64,000 nt of DNA from CAYJPV01 sp964372095 (GTDB lineage Bacteria > Acidobacteriota > Vicinamibacteria > Vicinamibacterales > JAKQTR01): contig CAYJPV010000029.1 of NCBI GenBank assembly GCA_964372095.1, positions 7,183 to 71,182 on the forward strand, in the 5' to 3' direction. A model generated the notes under the pieces. It made no database searches and was not told the origin of the DNA. It was given only the letters and a program-made list of their open reading frames with translations. Of this stretch, positions 14,410 to 23,423 are shown piece by piece (within the stretch, counting starts at the first letter, position 1; each line of letters begins with the position of its first letter). A program made the position numbers and the translations under genes.

Positions 14410-17325
14410 ATGTCGCACGAGACCCATCTTTCTGCCCCGTCCCCCGTCTTCACCGGCGATGCTGCCGCGCTGGCCGAGCGGCTGCGCCGCACCGTCAAGG
14501 GAGAGGTGCGCTTTGACATCGCCAGCCGCGCGTTGTACGCCACCGACTCGTCGAACTACCGGCAGGTGCCGATCGGTGTCGTGATTCCGCGCGACGTGGA
14601 TGATGTCATTGCCACCGTGACGGCGTGCCGCGAGTTTGGCGCGCCGATCCTGGCCCGCGGCGCCGGCACGAGCCTGGCCGGCCAGTGCTGCAACGTGGCG
14701 GTGATCTTCGACTGCTCGAAATACCTGAACGCCATCGTCAAACTCGACCCCGCCAAGGGGCAGGCGCGCGTGGAACCGGGCATCATACTCGACCGGCTGC
14801 GCGAGAAAGCCGAAGAACACGGCCTGACCTTTGCGCCGGATCCGGCGACCCACCGCTGGTGCACCGTTGGCGGCATGATCGGCAACAACTCGTGCGGCGT
14901 GCACTCGGTGATGGCGGGCAAGACCGACGACAACATCGACGAACTCGACGTGCTGACCTACGACGGCCTGCGTCTCAGGGTCGGCGCCACGCCGCCGGAT
15001 GAACTGGAGCGGATCATCGCGGAAGGCGGCCGGCGCGGCGAGATCTACGCCGGGCTGAAGGCCATCCGGGACCGGTACGCCGACCTCGTCCGGGCGAAGT
15101 TTCCGAAGATCCCGCGGCGCGTGTCCGGGTACAACCTCGATTACCTGCTGCCGGAAAACGGATTCAACGTGGCGCGGGCGCTCGTCGGGTCGGAGGGCAC
15201 GTGCGTCACCATTCTCGAGGCCACGACGCGCCTGGTGCCCAGTCCGCCCTGCCGGTCGTTGCTCGTGGTCGGGTTCCGCGACGTGTACGCGGCGGCCGAT
15301 GCGGTGCCGCTCGTCACCAGCTTCGGCCCGATCGGCCTCGAGGGCATGGACGAGATGCTCGTTGGCCACTCCCGCAAGAAGGGGCTGAACCTCAAGGGAC
15401 TCGCGCTGTTGCCTGAAGGCGGCGGCTGGCTGTACGTCGAGTTTGGCGGCGATACCGTCGCGGAAGCCGAGGCCAGGGCAGAACGTCTGATGGAAGCGTT
15501 CCGGCGCGAAGCCGTTCCTCCGTCGATGGTGCTGTTCCGCGATCCGGCCGAGACGGCGCTCGTGTGGGCGGTGCGCGAGTCGGCCCTCGGTGCCACGTCG
15601 TTCGTGCCCGGCGAGAAGAAGAACTGGGAGGGCTGGGAAGACGCGGCGGTGGAGCCGGCCAATCTGGGCGGCTACCTGCGCGACCTGCGCGCCATGATGG
15701 CGCGATACGGGTACAAGGGGTCGTTGTACGGGCATTTCGGTCAGGGCTGCGTGCACACGCGGATCGACTTTGACCTGAAGACACCTGAAGGGATTGCGAC
15801 GTACCGTCGTTTCGTCGAGGAGGCGGCCGACCTTGTCGTGAAGTACGGTGGGTCGCTGTCGGGCGAGCACGGCGACGGTCAATCGCGCGGAGAACTGCTG
15901 CCGCGCATGTTCGGCGACGAACTGATGGAGGCGTTCCGGCAGTTCAAGCGGGTCTGGGATCCTGGCAATCGGATGAACCCGGGCAAGCTGATCAGCCCCT
16001 ACCGCCTCGATGAGCATCTGCGGGTTGCGCAATACCACCCCGCACATGTGCACACCCACTTCTCGTACCCGAAGGAAGGGTCGTTCGCAGACGCGGCCAT
16101 GCGTTGTGTCGGGGTGGGGAAGTGCCGCAAGACAGACGGCGGCGCCATGTGCCCGTCGTACATGGCCACCGGCGACGAAGAGCACGCCACGCGCGGCCGG
16201 GCGCGCCTGCTCTTCGAGATGATGCAGGGCGAGACCATCACGGACGGATTCCGGAACGAGGCCGTGCACGAGGCCCTCGAGATGTGCCTGTCGTGCAAGA
16301 GCTGCAAGACCGAGTGCCCGGTTGGCGTGGACATGGCCACCTACAAGGCCGAGTTCCTGGCGCACTACTACGAAGGCCGGCGCCGGCCCTTGAAGTCGTA
16401 CGCCTTCGGCCTCATCAATCACTGGGCGGCGCTTGCCGAATACGTGCCGTGGCTGGCGAACGCGTTCACGCAGAGCCGCCCGTTCAGCACGTGGATCAAG
16501 GCGATTCTGGGCGTCGCGCAGGAGCGTCAGTTGCCGGCGTTCGCGCCGAAGAGTTTCCGGCGGACCTTCGAGCCTCAGGCGACACCGAATCAGGCGCGGC
16601 CCCGCGTCGTGCTGTGGGCCGATACCTTCAATAACTACTTCCAGCCAGACGTCGCGCATGCCGCGGTGGAAGTGCTGGAGGCCGCCGGATTCAGTGTGGA
16701 TGTGCCGAAGCGGCGGCTGTGCTGCGGCCGCCCGCTGTACGACCACGGCATGCTGGACATCGCCAAACGGCGCCTCACCGAGATTCTCGATGCGCTCGCC
16801 CCCGACATCGCCGCCGGCACGCCCATCGTCGGACTCGAACCCAGTTGCATGGCGGTCTTCCGCGACGAGATGCTGAGCTTGTTCCCCAACGATCCCCGTG
16901 CGCTCAAACTGAGCCAGCAGGTGTACCTGCTGAGCGAGTTCCTCGAGCTGCACAAGGCGTTGCCGAAACTCCGGCTGGCGGGGAAGGCTCTCGTCCATCC
17001 GCACTGTCACCATCGGGCCGCGCTGCGACTGGATGACGAGGTGGCGGTCCTGAAGCGTCTGGATGTCGATTTCACGGTGCTCGACGCCGGGTGTTGCGGC
17101 ATGGCCGGAGCGTTCGGGTTCGACCACGAGCACGTTGAAGTGTCCAAGAAGGTAGGAGAACGTGTCCTGCTTCCGGCCGTGCGCGAGGCAGGCCCTGATG
17201 ACTTCGTCATGACGAACGGCTTCAGCTGCCGCGAGCAGATTCAGCAGACCACCGGGCGCCGGGTGTGGCACCTGTCACAGCTGCTGCGCGAAGCCCTGAG
17301 GCGTTCCAACCGCCCGAAGGCCTGA
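14410..17325 (+). CDS. FAD-binding and Fe-S oxidoreductase (YdiJ / GlcD-GlcF type)
   Basis: A 971-residue fused dehydrogenase. Residues about 50-280 form a PCMH-type FAD domain (RGAGTSLAGQCCN, GGMIGNNSCGVHS). About 290-540 is the FAD-linked oxidase C-terminal domain (GEHGDGQSRGELLPRMFG). Two 4Fe-4S motifs follow (CVGVGKCRKTDGGAMCP and CLSCKSCKTECPVG). The end carries two CCG-type heterodisulfide-reductase-like blocks (GCCGMAGAFGF near the C-terminus). E. coli YdiJ has the same layout and length and oxidises D-2-hydroxyglutarate. D-lactate or glycolate are alternatives. Probably attached to the inner membrane and feeding electrons to the quinone pool. ATG 14410 follows the repeat block closely. 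Confidence 0.88.
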   Translation: MSHETHLSAPSPVFTGDAAALAERLRRTVKGEVRFDIASRALYATDSSNYRQVPIGVVIPRDVDDVIATVTACREFGAPILARGAGTSLAGQCCNVAVIFDCSKYLNAIVKLDPAKGQARVEPGIILDRLREKAEEHGLTFAPDPATHRWCTVGGMIGNNSCGVHSVMAGKTDDNIDELDVLTYDGLRLRVGATPPDELERIIAEGGRRGEIYAGLKAIRDRYADLVRAKFPKIPRRVSGYNLDYLLPENGFNVARALVGSEGTCVTILEATTRLVPSPPCRSLLVVGFRDVYAAADAVPLVTSFGPIGLEGMDEMLVGHSRKKGLNLKGLALLPEGGGWLYVEFGGDTVAEAEARAERLMEAFRREAVPPSMVLFRDPAETALVWAVRESALGATSFVPGEKKNWEGWEDAAVEPANLGGYLRDLRAMMARYGYKGSLYGHFGQGCVHTRIDFDLKTPEGIATYRRFVEEAADLVVKYGGSLSGEHGDGQSRGELLPRMFGDELMEAFRQFKRVWDPGNRMNPGKLISPYRLDEHLRVAQYHPAHVHTHFSYPKEGSFADAAMRCVGVGKCRKTDGGAMCPSYMATGDEEHATRGRARLLFEMMQGETITDGFRNEAVHEALEMCLSCKSCKTECPVGVDMATYKAEFLAHYYEGRRRPLKSYAFGLINHWAALAEYVPWLANAFTQSRPFSTWIKAILGVAQERQLPAFAPKSFRRTFEPQATPNQARPRVVLWADTFNNYFQPDVAHAAVEVLEAAGFSVDVPKRRLCCGRPLYDHGMLDIAKRRLTEILDALAPDIAAGTPIVGLEPSCMAVFRDEMLSLFPNDPRALKLSQQVYLLSEFLELHKALPKLRLAGKALVHPHCHHRAALRLDDEVAVLKRLDVDFTVLDAGCCGMAGAFGFDHEHVEVSKKVGERVLLPAVREAGPDDFVMTNGFSCREQIQQTTGRRVWHLSQLLREALRRSNRPKA

Positions 17326-17380
17326 CGGTTCCGAAGGTTGCAGTCCTGTCCAATCGACCCGCGGGGTCCTTGTGTTTGCG

Positions 17381-17410
17381 TGCTTTCAATATGATATCAT
17401 ATTGCAAGCA
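17381..17410. promoter_or_regulatory. Perfect 18-bp palindromic operator-like site
   Basis: CAATATGATATCATATTG at 17387-17404 is a perfect palindrome, and it extends with one mismatched pair to TGCTT...AAGCA (17381-17410). It is strikingly AT-rich in a GC-rich region and lies in the gap before the LiaF-like/kinase/regulator genes. TATGAT inside it could serve as a -10 box, so a bound repressor would block transcription. AT-rich perfect palindromes like this are typical of PadR-like or small ribbon-helix-helix repressors. No such repressor gene is encoded next to it. Confidence 0.65.
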
Positions 17411-17535
17411 TGTCGCAAACGGACCCCCACCCATCGGGCGGAATCCACCGGTCGGCCGCCTCCACTGGCCGGGAAACCGATGCGCAGCGCCCTCACCCCG
17501 CCGTATCAATGAAGGAGAGGATGCGGGAGACGTCA

Positions 17536-17751
17536 ATGCTCTTGCAGGGTGTGTTCGGGAGGGTGGGTTTGAGCGTAGGAGCCACAGTCTGTGTGGTGAC
17601 AGCGGTGCTGGCGGCGGCCACGATCTGGTTGCTGCTGACCGAACCGATGACGATGGCGACGGCCCTGGATTCGGGGGATGTGGGCCGACTGGCCGGGGCC
17701 GTGCTGGGGTTGGTGGCTTCTGCCGTGAAGAAGCTCGTCAGTTTTCTGTAA
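17536..17751 (+). CDS. Small single-span membrane protein
   Basis: The frame is open from 17410, but the ATG at 17410 lies in the operator arm and has no ribosome site. ATG 17536 has GGAG six bases upstream and leaves a 71-residue protein with one strong membrane segment (VGATVCVVTAVLAAATIWLLL, roughly residues 13-33) and a second amphipathic stretch at the end. Other in-frame ATGs (17509, 17521) are possible. I do not recognise the family. It is the first gene behind the palindrome and lies nine bases before the LiaF-like gene, so it belongs to that envelope-stress group. Confidence 0.6.
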   Translation: MLLQGVFGRVGLSVGATVCVVTAVLAAATIWLLLTEPMTMATALDSGDVGRLAGAVLGLVASAVKKLVSFL

Positions 17752-17760
17752 GAGGGCGAC

Positions 17761-18648
17761 ATGTCCGCCAAACGTGAAGACCGGAATCTTGTGCAGGTCG
17801 TCGTGGGCCTGGGCATCCTGGTGGCCGGCATCTTGTTCACGCTGGACAACATGGGGATGGTCGATGCCGGCGACTACTTCCGGTACTGGCCGCTCGCGTT
17901 GATTGGCATTGGCCTGGCCCAGATCGCACAGTGCCGGACGTGGTCGAGTTACACCGGTGCCGTGATGTGGATGCTGGCGGGCCTGTGGTTTCTCGGACGG
18001 AACATCGGCTTGATCCGTGTTGGCGTCGGTGATTTATGGCCGGTTATTCTTGCCGGCGCGGGTGCCTTCCTCGTCTTCCGGGGGTGGCGCGGCTACGACG
18101 CCAAGCGGGGCAGGCCCACCGTCGACAATCGGAGCGAGCTGTACGAGACGGGAGACGACGGGTGGATCACGCCGGTGCCGCCGCCCCAGCCTCCGCCGAT
18201 TCAGCCGCTCCAGCGTCCGGCCGAGCCGGTTCCGCCGCGGCCCCAGCCGGAAACCAGCGCTCCGCGGCCTGCGGCCCCGTCGTCCGGATGGACGTCGTCT
18301 GCGAGTGTCCCGTCCGACAACGTCGCGAACGCCTTCGTGATCATGGGCGGCGTGACGCGGCGCCTGAACACGCAGGACTTCAAAGGCGGCACGGTGGCGG
18401 CCGTGATGGGTGGAGCCAAGATCGACCTGCGCAGCGCGTCCATCTCGCAGGGAGAAGCCGTGATTGACGTGCTGGCGTTCTGGGGCGGGATTGAAATCAA
18501 GGTCCCGGACGACTGGGTGATTGTGCCGCAGGTCTTCCCGTTCATGGGCGGCTTCGACGATCGAACGGGGCCACGGCCGCCGGGGGCGAGGAAGCGGCTG
18601 GTCATCCGCGGCCTGGCGGTGATGGGCGGCGTGGAAGTGAAACACTGA
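17761..18648 (+). CDS. LiaF-like envelope-stress membrane protein
   Basis: A 295-residue protein. The first 110 residues contain about four hydrophobic segments of the LiaI/LiaF transmembrane type (LVQVVVGLGILVAGILFTLDN, YWPLALIGIGLAQI). A proline-rich cytoplasmic linker spans about 135-185. The C-terminus is a LiaF-type beta domain (VIMGGVTRRLNTQDFKGG, VMGGAKIDLRSA, AVMGGVEVKH). LiaF proteins inhibit the LiaRS two-component system in Firmicutes. Here the same operon encodes a LytS-type kinase and LytTR regulator instead, so the protein probably modulates that pair. An RBS-like AAGAGGG precedes ATG 17761. Confidence 0.85.
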   Translation: MSAKREDRNLVQVVVGLGILVAGILFTLDNMGMVDAGDYFRYWPLALIGIGLAQIAQCRTWSSYTGAVMWMLAGLWFLGRNIGLIRVGVGDLWPVILAGAGAFLVFRGWRGYDAKRGRPTVDNRSELYETGDDGWITPVPPPQPPPIQPLQRPAEPVPPRPQPETSAPRPAAPSSGWTSSASVPSDNVANAFVIMGGVTRRLNTQDFKGGTVAAVMGGAKIDLRSASISQGEAVIDVLAFWGGIEIKVPDDWVIVPQVFPFMGGFDDRTGPRPPGARKRLVIRGLAVMGGVEVKH

Positions 18649-18661
18649 CGGGCCGGAGACC

Positions 18662-19750
18662 ATGCACCCAGTCCTGGAACGCAGCGATCGTCTGGCCGCC
18701 TACCTCGGGGCCTGGGCCGTGGGCGGCGCGTTGCTGGCCGGTATCTTCCGTCGTGGAGAGGACGTCACCTGGATGGCGGCGCTGGCCCTGACCGTGCCCC
18801 ACGCGACGGTCTTCGGTTTCGTGAGCCTGTCCACGTGGTACGTCTGCCGGACCACGCCGCTGCGGCGCACGCAGATCCTCACCACCGTGCTCAACCTGGC
18901 GGCCGCCGCGGTGGTGTCCGTGGCCTTCTGGTTCGGCGTCGGGATGGTATGGACGCAAATCCTCGCCCGTGCGGCCGGCTGGTCCGGCCTGGCGGCACAG
19001 TACCGGGCCGACGGTCTCGTGGTCGTGGAACTCGGGCTGCTGCTGTACGCGCTGTCGCTTGCGATCAACTACATTGCCATCGGTATCCACGAATCGCGGG
19101 CAGCCGAACGTCAGATCCTGCAGGCGCAGGTGCTGGCGAGGGAGGCCGAGTTGCGGGCGCTGCGGTCGCAGATCGATCCGCACTTTCTGTTCAATGCCCT
19201 GAATTCCGTCAGCGCCCTGACCACGACCGACCCGGCCGGCGCGCGCCGGATGTGCGTCATGCTGAGCGACTACCTGCGTGCCAGCAGCCGGCTTGGCGGG
19301 CAGGAACTGATTCGCCTGGCGGACGAAGTGGCGCTGGCGATCCAGTATCTCGATATCGAGAAGATCCGGTTCGGCATCCGGTTGAACGTGGCGGCTGACT
19401 GGGATGGTGCGGTGGGCGAGTGCCGCGTGCCGCCGCTGATGCTGCAGCCGCTCGTGGAGAATGCCGTCACTCACGGGATTGCGAACCTCCTCGAGGGTGG
19501 CACAATCAGACTGGCTGTCACGGCGGCTGACGGGTTGCTGACGATCGTCATCGAGAATCCGCGCGACGCGGGCGTGAGGAAACCCCAGACCGGATTCGGC
19601 TTGCAGAACGTGCGCAAGCGCCTCGACGCCCACTTCGGCACGCGAGCCAGGCTGGATGTGAAGGACACGGGTGACCGGTTCCTCGTGCGCGTCGTCGTGC
19701 CCTGCGAAGGCCTGGCGGCCGCACCGGCCAAGGAAGCGACACGATCATGA
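18662..19750 (+). CDS. LytS/YehU-type sensor histidine kinase
   Basis: A 362-residue kinase. Four hydrophobic segments fill residues about 14-145. A short coiled coil follows, then the His_kinase block LRSQIDPHFLFNALNSVSAL with the phosphorylated His, and an HATPase domain (PPLMLQPLVENAVTHGI as N box, GFGLQNVRKRL as G box). This is the family whose members work with LytTR regulators, and such a regulator overlaps its stop by four bases. There is no extracellular sensing domain, so it may read membrane state or a partner such as the upstream LiaF-like protein. Confidence 0.92.
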   Translation: MHPVLERSDRLAAYLGAWAVGGALLAGIFRRGEDVTWMAALALTVPHATVFGFVSLSTWYVCRTTPLRRTQILTTVLNLAAAAVVSVAFWFGVGMVWTQILARAAGWSGLAAQYRADGLVVVELGLLLYALSLAINYIAIGIHESRAAERQILQAQVLAREAELRALRSQIDPHFLFNALNSVSALTTTDPAGARRMCVMLSDYLRASSRLGGQELIRLADEVALAIQYLDIEKIRFGIRLNVAADWDGAVGECRVPPLMLQPLVENAVTHGIANLLEGGTIRLAVTAADGLLTIVIENPRDAGVRKPQTGFGLQNVRKRLDAHFGTRARLDVKDTGDRFLVRVVVPCEGLAAAPAKEATRS

Positions 19751-20499
19751 CCGGAGAGAACGGACCGCTGCGCGCGGTCATCGTGGATGACGAAGACCTG
19801 GCGCGTGCCGTGTTGCGCGAGCACCTGGCCGCCCATCCCGGGATTACGATCGTCGGGGAATGCGCGAACGGGTTCGAGGCGGTGAAGGCCGTGGCCGAAC
19901 TGCAGCCGGACCTGCTGTTCCTCGACATCCAGATGCCCAAGCTGAACGGGTTCGAGGTGCTGGAGCTGCTGCCGGATCCGCCCGCGGTCATCTTCGTCAC
20001 GGCGTACGACGAATTTGCCGTGAGAGCCTTTGAGGTCCACGCCATCGACTACCTGATGAAGCCGTTCAGTCCGGAACGGCTCGCGACGGCCCTCGAACAG
20101 GCCCTGGAGCGAGTCGGCCAGTCACCTCGCGATCAGGTGGCGGCGTTGTTGGGTGAGTCGAAGCTGCGGGAGGCGCCCCTCGAACGCGTGCTGGTCCGCG
20201 ACGGGACCCGCGTGCACGTGGTGCCGATCGACAGCCTCGACTACGTCGAGGCGCAGGACGACTACGTCTGCCTGCACGCGGAAGGGAAGCGGTTCCTCAA
20301 AGAGCAGACGATGGCGGAACTCGAGACGTTGCTCGACCCGAAGCGGTTCGTGCGCATTCATCGCTCGTACATTCTCAACATCGAGCGCATTTCCCGCGTC
20401 GAGCTGTATGCGAAAGACAGCCGCATCGCCATCCTGCAGAACGGCACCAAGCTGCCGGTGAGCCGCAACGGCTACGCGCGCCTGAGCGAACTCCTGTAA
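19747..20499 (+). CDS. LytTR-family response regulator
   Basis: A 250-residue regulator. The receiver domain (residues 9-125) has the acidic pair DDED, the phosphorylation site in LLFLDIQMPKLNG and the conserved Lys in DYLMKPF. The LytTR DNA-binding domain (about 145-248) has the pattern IDSLDYVEAQDDYVCLHAEG and FVRIHRSYILNIERI. It overlaps the kinase stop (ATGA at 19747-19750) and is the last gene of the group. It probably regulates its own operon or cell-envelope genes. The target sites are unknown. The perfect palindrome at 17387 is not a typical LytTR direct repeat. Confidence 0.93.
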   Translation: MTGENGPLRAVIVDDEDLARAVLREHLAAHPGITIVGECANGFEAVKAVAELQPDLLFLDIQMPKLNGFEVLELLPDPPAVIFVTAYDEFAVRAFEVHAIDYLMKPFSPERLATALEQALERVGQSPRDQVAALLGESKLREAPLERVLVRDGTRVHVVPIDSLDYVEAQDDYVCLHAEGKRFLKEQTMAELETLLDPKRFVRIHRSYILNIERISRVELYAKDSRIAILQNGTKLPVSRNGYARLSELL

Positions 20500-20539
20500 G
20501 GGGGAAGTGGCTGGGCGGCAGGTCGTGGACCCACTCCTC

Positions 20540-23263
20540 CTATCGGCCGATCCAGTAGGTGAACTTCACCTGGAAGACGTTCACGGGCCGCTGGTCGAAG
20601 ATGGCGGTCCGGGCGCGGTCGTAGCCGAAGCCGCTCGCGGGATCGTAGCTGGACCGGTGCTGGGTCCAGACGAAGAAGAGTGTCGATCCAGGTCGGTATT
20701 CCCAGCGCAGGACGGCCGTGCCGCGTAGTGCCCCGGTGGTGAAGTCCGGATCACCGAACGAGAATTGTCCGGCGGGCCCAATGCCGTCCGGATCCACCAG
20801 ATAGGTGTCGTCCCCCGCACGGTACTCGATGGTCCCCATGTCGGCCCCGTAAACGCGCTTCTCGATGGTCCGGGGCGCCGCGAACTCCCGGAATGAGGAG
20901 TAGTCTCCGCTAGCGACGAAAGGCTGGGCGAAGAGCTGGAGCGTCAGCTTCGGAGTGAAGGTCCAGTTGAGGCGCGTGCTGATGGAGACCGTCCGGGTGC
21001 GGATGGCCCCGAAGACGTAGCGGTTGCCGAAGAACGCCGAGGCCGTGGGATCCGCGACCGACGTCACATACTGCGCTTCGCCTTCGTCGTAGTCGAAGGT
21101 GGGCGAGATCTGGACGAAGACGTTCGAGGCGGGCTTCAGGGCCAAGCCGGGGGCGAAGGTGAAGGATCGGGAATCAGCGCCGATCCCTCTCGAGCCCCGG
21201 ATCTGGACGTCAAACACCACCGGGGCCCGGGCGTCGGTGGACACCTGGAAGTGCCCGAAGTCGTAGCCCGCGCGTTTCACCACGGGGCCACCTCGCGTGA
21301 GGCGGTCGTCGAGGGCGGGTTCTTCGTGGATCCAGAACGTCCGGAGGTTCCAGTAGTTCAGGAACTCCATCCCGTAGTACGCCTGGATGGCGGCCCGGGT
21401 GAGATCCCCGTCGAAGTTCCGTTCTGCCGCCCCACCGAGGCTGGTGAAGATGCTCCGGTACGATTTTGTGGGCGTCGTGAAACTCCCTCCGATGTTGCCG
21501 TTCACCCAGACGTAATCCACCCTGTTGAGGTAAGCGAGATCGTTGTTCTCGAAGCCAGGGCTCCGGGTGTTGGCCATGAGCTCCCACCGGAGGATGCCGC
21601 CGCTGTCCTTGCCAACCCGGGTGAAGAGGCCGAAGCCCTGCATGGCCGTGGCATTGGGGTCGTAGCCCGACTCGAAGAGCCCGTCTCGCGCGCCTTCCCG
21701 GTCGGGCCGCTGAAAGTAGTGGGCGCTCGATCGCTGGGTCCGCTCGACGGCCTCCGGCGACCCGGCCACGTTGGTGAAGAGCGTGCTGCCCATCCAGGAG
21801 TACTCGCGTCCGTGCCAGGTGTGGTACCAGTCGACGCCCGCCGCCTCGGCGTGGCTGTGGAGCCGGGCGTCCACCACGGCGTCATCGGTCCGGCGGGCCA
21901 CCGACGTCACGATTCCCCCGATCGTGGTGGCCCCATTCCGGAACTCCTTCTTCACACGCCCCACGAAGTAGTTCGTCAGCGGTTCCACGATCTGCTTCGC
22001 CTCCCGACTGCCAACGTCGGGAAGAAAGCGGGCCGTCTCCGGTCCGGTGACGGCGTTCAGGACGCCGATCGTGTACCCGCCTGACGTGCGCCCCGTAATC
22101 TTGGCCGCCGCGATGATGGAGGTATTTTCCGGGGTGTCGGTGGCGTCCGACACACCATCGACATACCCCGCGAGCTGGGGAGGCCGGCCGATGCGCCGGG
22201 AGTAGAAAGCGTTGAGGCTGGAACTGTTGCTGCAGAACATGCAGCGCATGCCCCCGAAACTGAAAGCGCTCCTCCCGGCTACGAAGAAGGGCCGCTTCTC
22301 ATCGTAGTACGTCTCGAAGGCGCTGAGATTCAGGACGGAGGGGTCCACCTCCACCTGGCCGAAATCCGGGTTGACGGTGGCATCGAGGGTCAGGTTCGTG
22401 GTGAGGAGGTACTTGAGGTCCCCGCCGAGGCCGTAACGCCCCTCGCGTCGCTCGCCGTACGCGCTCCCTCCGGCCGCCCCGTCAAACCGGCCCCCGCCGA
22501 CGGCGTACGGGAGCAGTTCGAGCTGCCTGGGCTGCTGCGGGATGGCCAGACCCTCGAGGTGACCGTAGAAGGCGGGGCCGCTGGCGGCGTCCCGAGGCCG
22601 GAACGACCACATGGCCTGCTCGTTCAAACTGTCGACATAACGCCAGATCTGAAGCCCCCACGTCTGGATCGGCTCGGTCGAGAAACGGAGCTGGCTGAAG
22701 GGGATGCGCATTTCTGCCGTCCACCCGTCCGCGTCGACGTGGGTAGCCACTTCCCAGACCGGATCCCACGACGGGTCGCCGTTGAACTGCTCCCCCTTGG
22801 ATCCGCTGGGGTTCACCTCGAACCACGCATCGTCCAGGTGGTTGTGGTAGGGATCCAGGCGCACGACGAGCTTGTCGGTCGTCAGCGAGTTGAAGGATCC
22901 GTTGTCGCCGCTGGCGTCGAGGAGTTGGTCTCTGCGCGCCAGAGGGGCGACGACGCCAGCCGGCTGGGCCATGCGGGCGCCGACGTAGAGAGCCCGGTCG
23001 TCGAAGAGGAACCGCACTTCCGTGCTGAGGGATTCGGGATTGCCCTCGTGGGGCTGGTACTGGCGCAGCCCCTTCGCTGCCGGAGCCTTCTGCCAGGCCT
23101 CCTCGTCCAGGCGACCGTCCACGGTGACTGCGGTCGAGAGTTTCGATGCGGCCACCGCGGGGAGGGGAGAGGCCGCGGCGGAACTACCGCGCTGCGCGGC
23201 GGCGGGGGCAGGGATCGCCGCGAGGGCGAGGAGGATGGTGATGGCGATTCGTCGCAGATGCAT
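20540..23263 (-). CDS. DUF5916 outer-membrane protein with CBM9-like domain
   Basis: A 907-residue exported protein from ATG 23263. A longer frame exists, but this start opens the signal peptide MHLRRIAITILLALAAIPAPAAAQ. Residues about 40-230 are a carbohydrate-binding CBM9-like sandwich (VDGRLDEEAWQKA, ALYVGARM). The remainder is the DUF5916 barrel with its typical phrase YYDEKRPFFVAGRSAF and a terminal aromatic strand (VFQVKFTYWIGR). Such proteins are common in acidobacteria and bacteroidetes and are thought to sit in the outer membrane. The function is not established. The gene faces a GH16 glycosidase across a 160-base divergent spacer, which hints at polysaccharide use. Confidence 0.85.
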   Translation of the reverse strand: MHLRRIAITILLALAAIPAPAAAQRGSSAAASPLPAVAASKLSTAVTVDGRLDEEAWQKAPAAKGLRQYQPHEGNPESLSTEVRFLFDDRALYVGARMAQPAGVVAPLARRDQLLDASGDNGSFNSLTTDKLVVRLDPYHNHLDDAWFEVNPSGSKGEQFNGDPSWDPVWEVATHVDADGWTAEMRIPFSQLRFSTEPIQTWGLQIWRYVDSLNEQAMWSFRPRDAASGPAFYGHLEGLAIPQQPRQLELLPYAVGGGRFDGAAGGSAYGERREGRYGLGGDLKYLLTTNLTLDATVNPDFGQVEVDPSVLNLSAFETYYDEKRPFFVAGRSAFSFGGMRCMFCSNSSSLNAFYSRRIGRPPQLAGYVDGVSDATDTPENTSIIAAAKITGRTSGGYTIGVLNAVTGPETARFLPDVGSREAKQIVEPLTNYFVGRVKKEFRNGATTIGGIVTSVARRTDDAVVDARLHSHAEAAGVDWYHTWHGREYSWMGSTLFTNVAGSPEAVERTQRSSAHYFQRPDREGARDGLFESGYDPNATAMQGFGLFTRVGKDSGGILRWELMANTRSPGFENNDLAYLNRVDYVWVNGNIGGSFTTPTKSYRSIFTSLGGAAERNFDGDLTRAAIQAYYGMEFLNYWNLRTFWIHEEPALDDRLTRGGPVVKRAGYDFGHFQVSTDARAPVVFDVQIRGSRGIGADSRSFTFAPGLALKPASNVFVQISPTFDYDEGEAQYVTSVADPTASAFFGNRYVFGAIRTRTVSISTRLNWTFTPKLTLQLFAQPFVASGDYSSFREFAAPRTIEKRVYGADMGTIEYRAGDDTYLVDPDGIGPAGQFSFGDPDFTTGALRGTAVLRWEYRPGSTLFFVWTQHRSSYDPASGFGYDRARTAIFDQRPVNVFQVKFTYWIGR

Positions 23264-23423
23264 GAGTGCAGTCCCGGAGGCCGATACGAACAACAGCGTT
23301 CCTCTGCTTTGACGGAATCCGGGGGGTATCGGTTGTCAGAGGCGCGGCAAGAAGATCCCGAGGGACGGGGCGACCGTCCAGTCTGCGGTATGCTGCCTTG
23401 CAGCACCCACAGAGAGGCATCGC

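Noticed and set aside
14350..17271. A 973-codon open frame antisense to the FAD/Fe-S oxidoreductase
   Set aside because: The plus-strand frame has clear FAD and Fe-S motifs. The antisense frame is an Arg/His/Gly-rich shadow caused by high GC at third positions.
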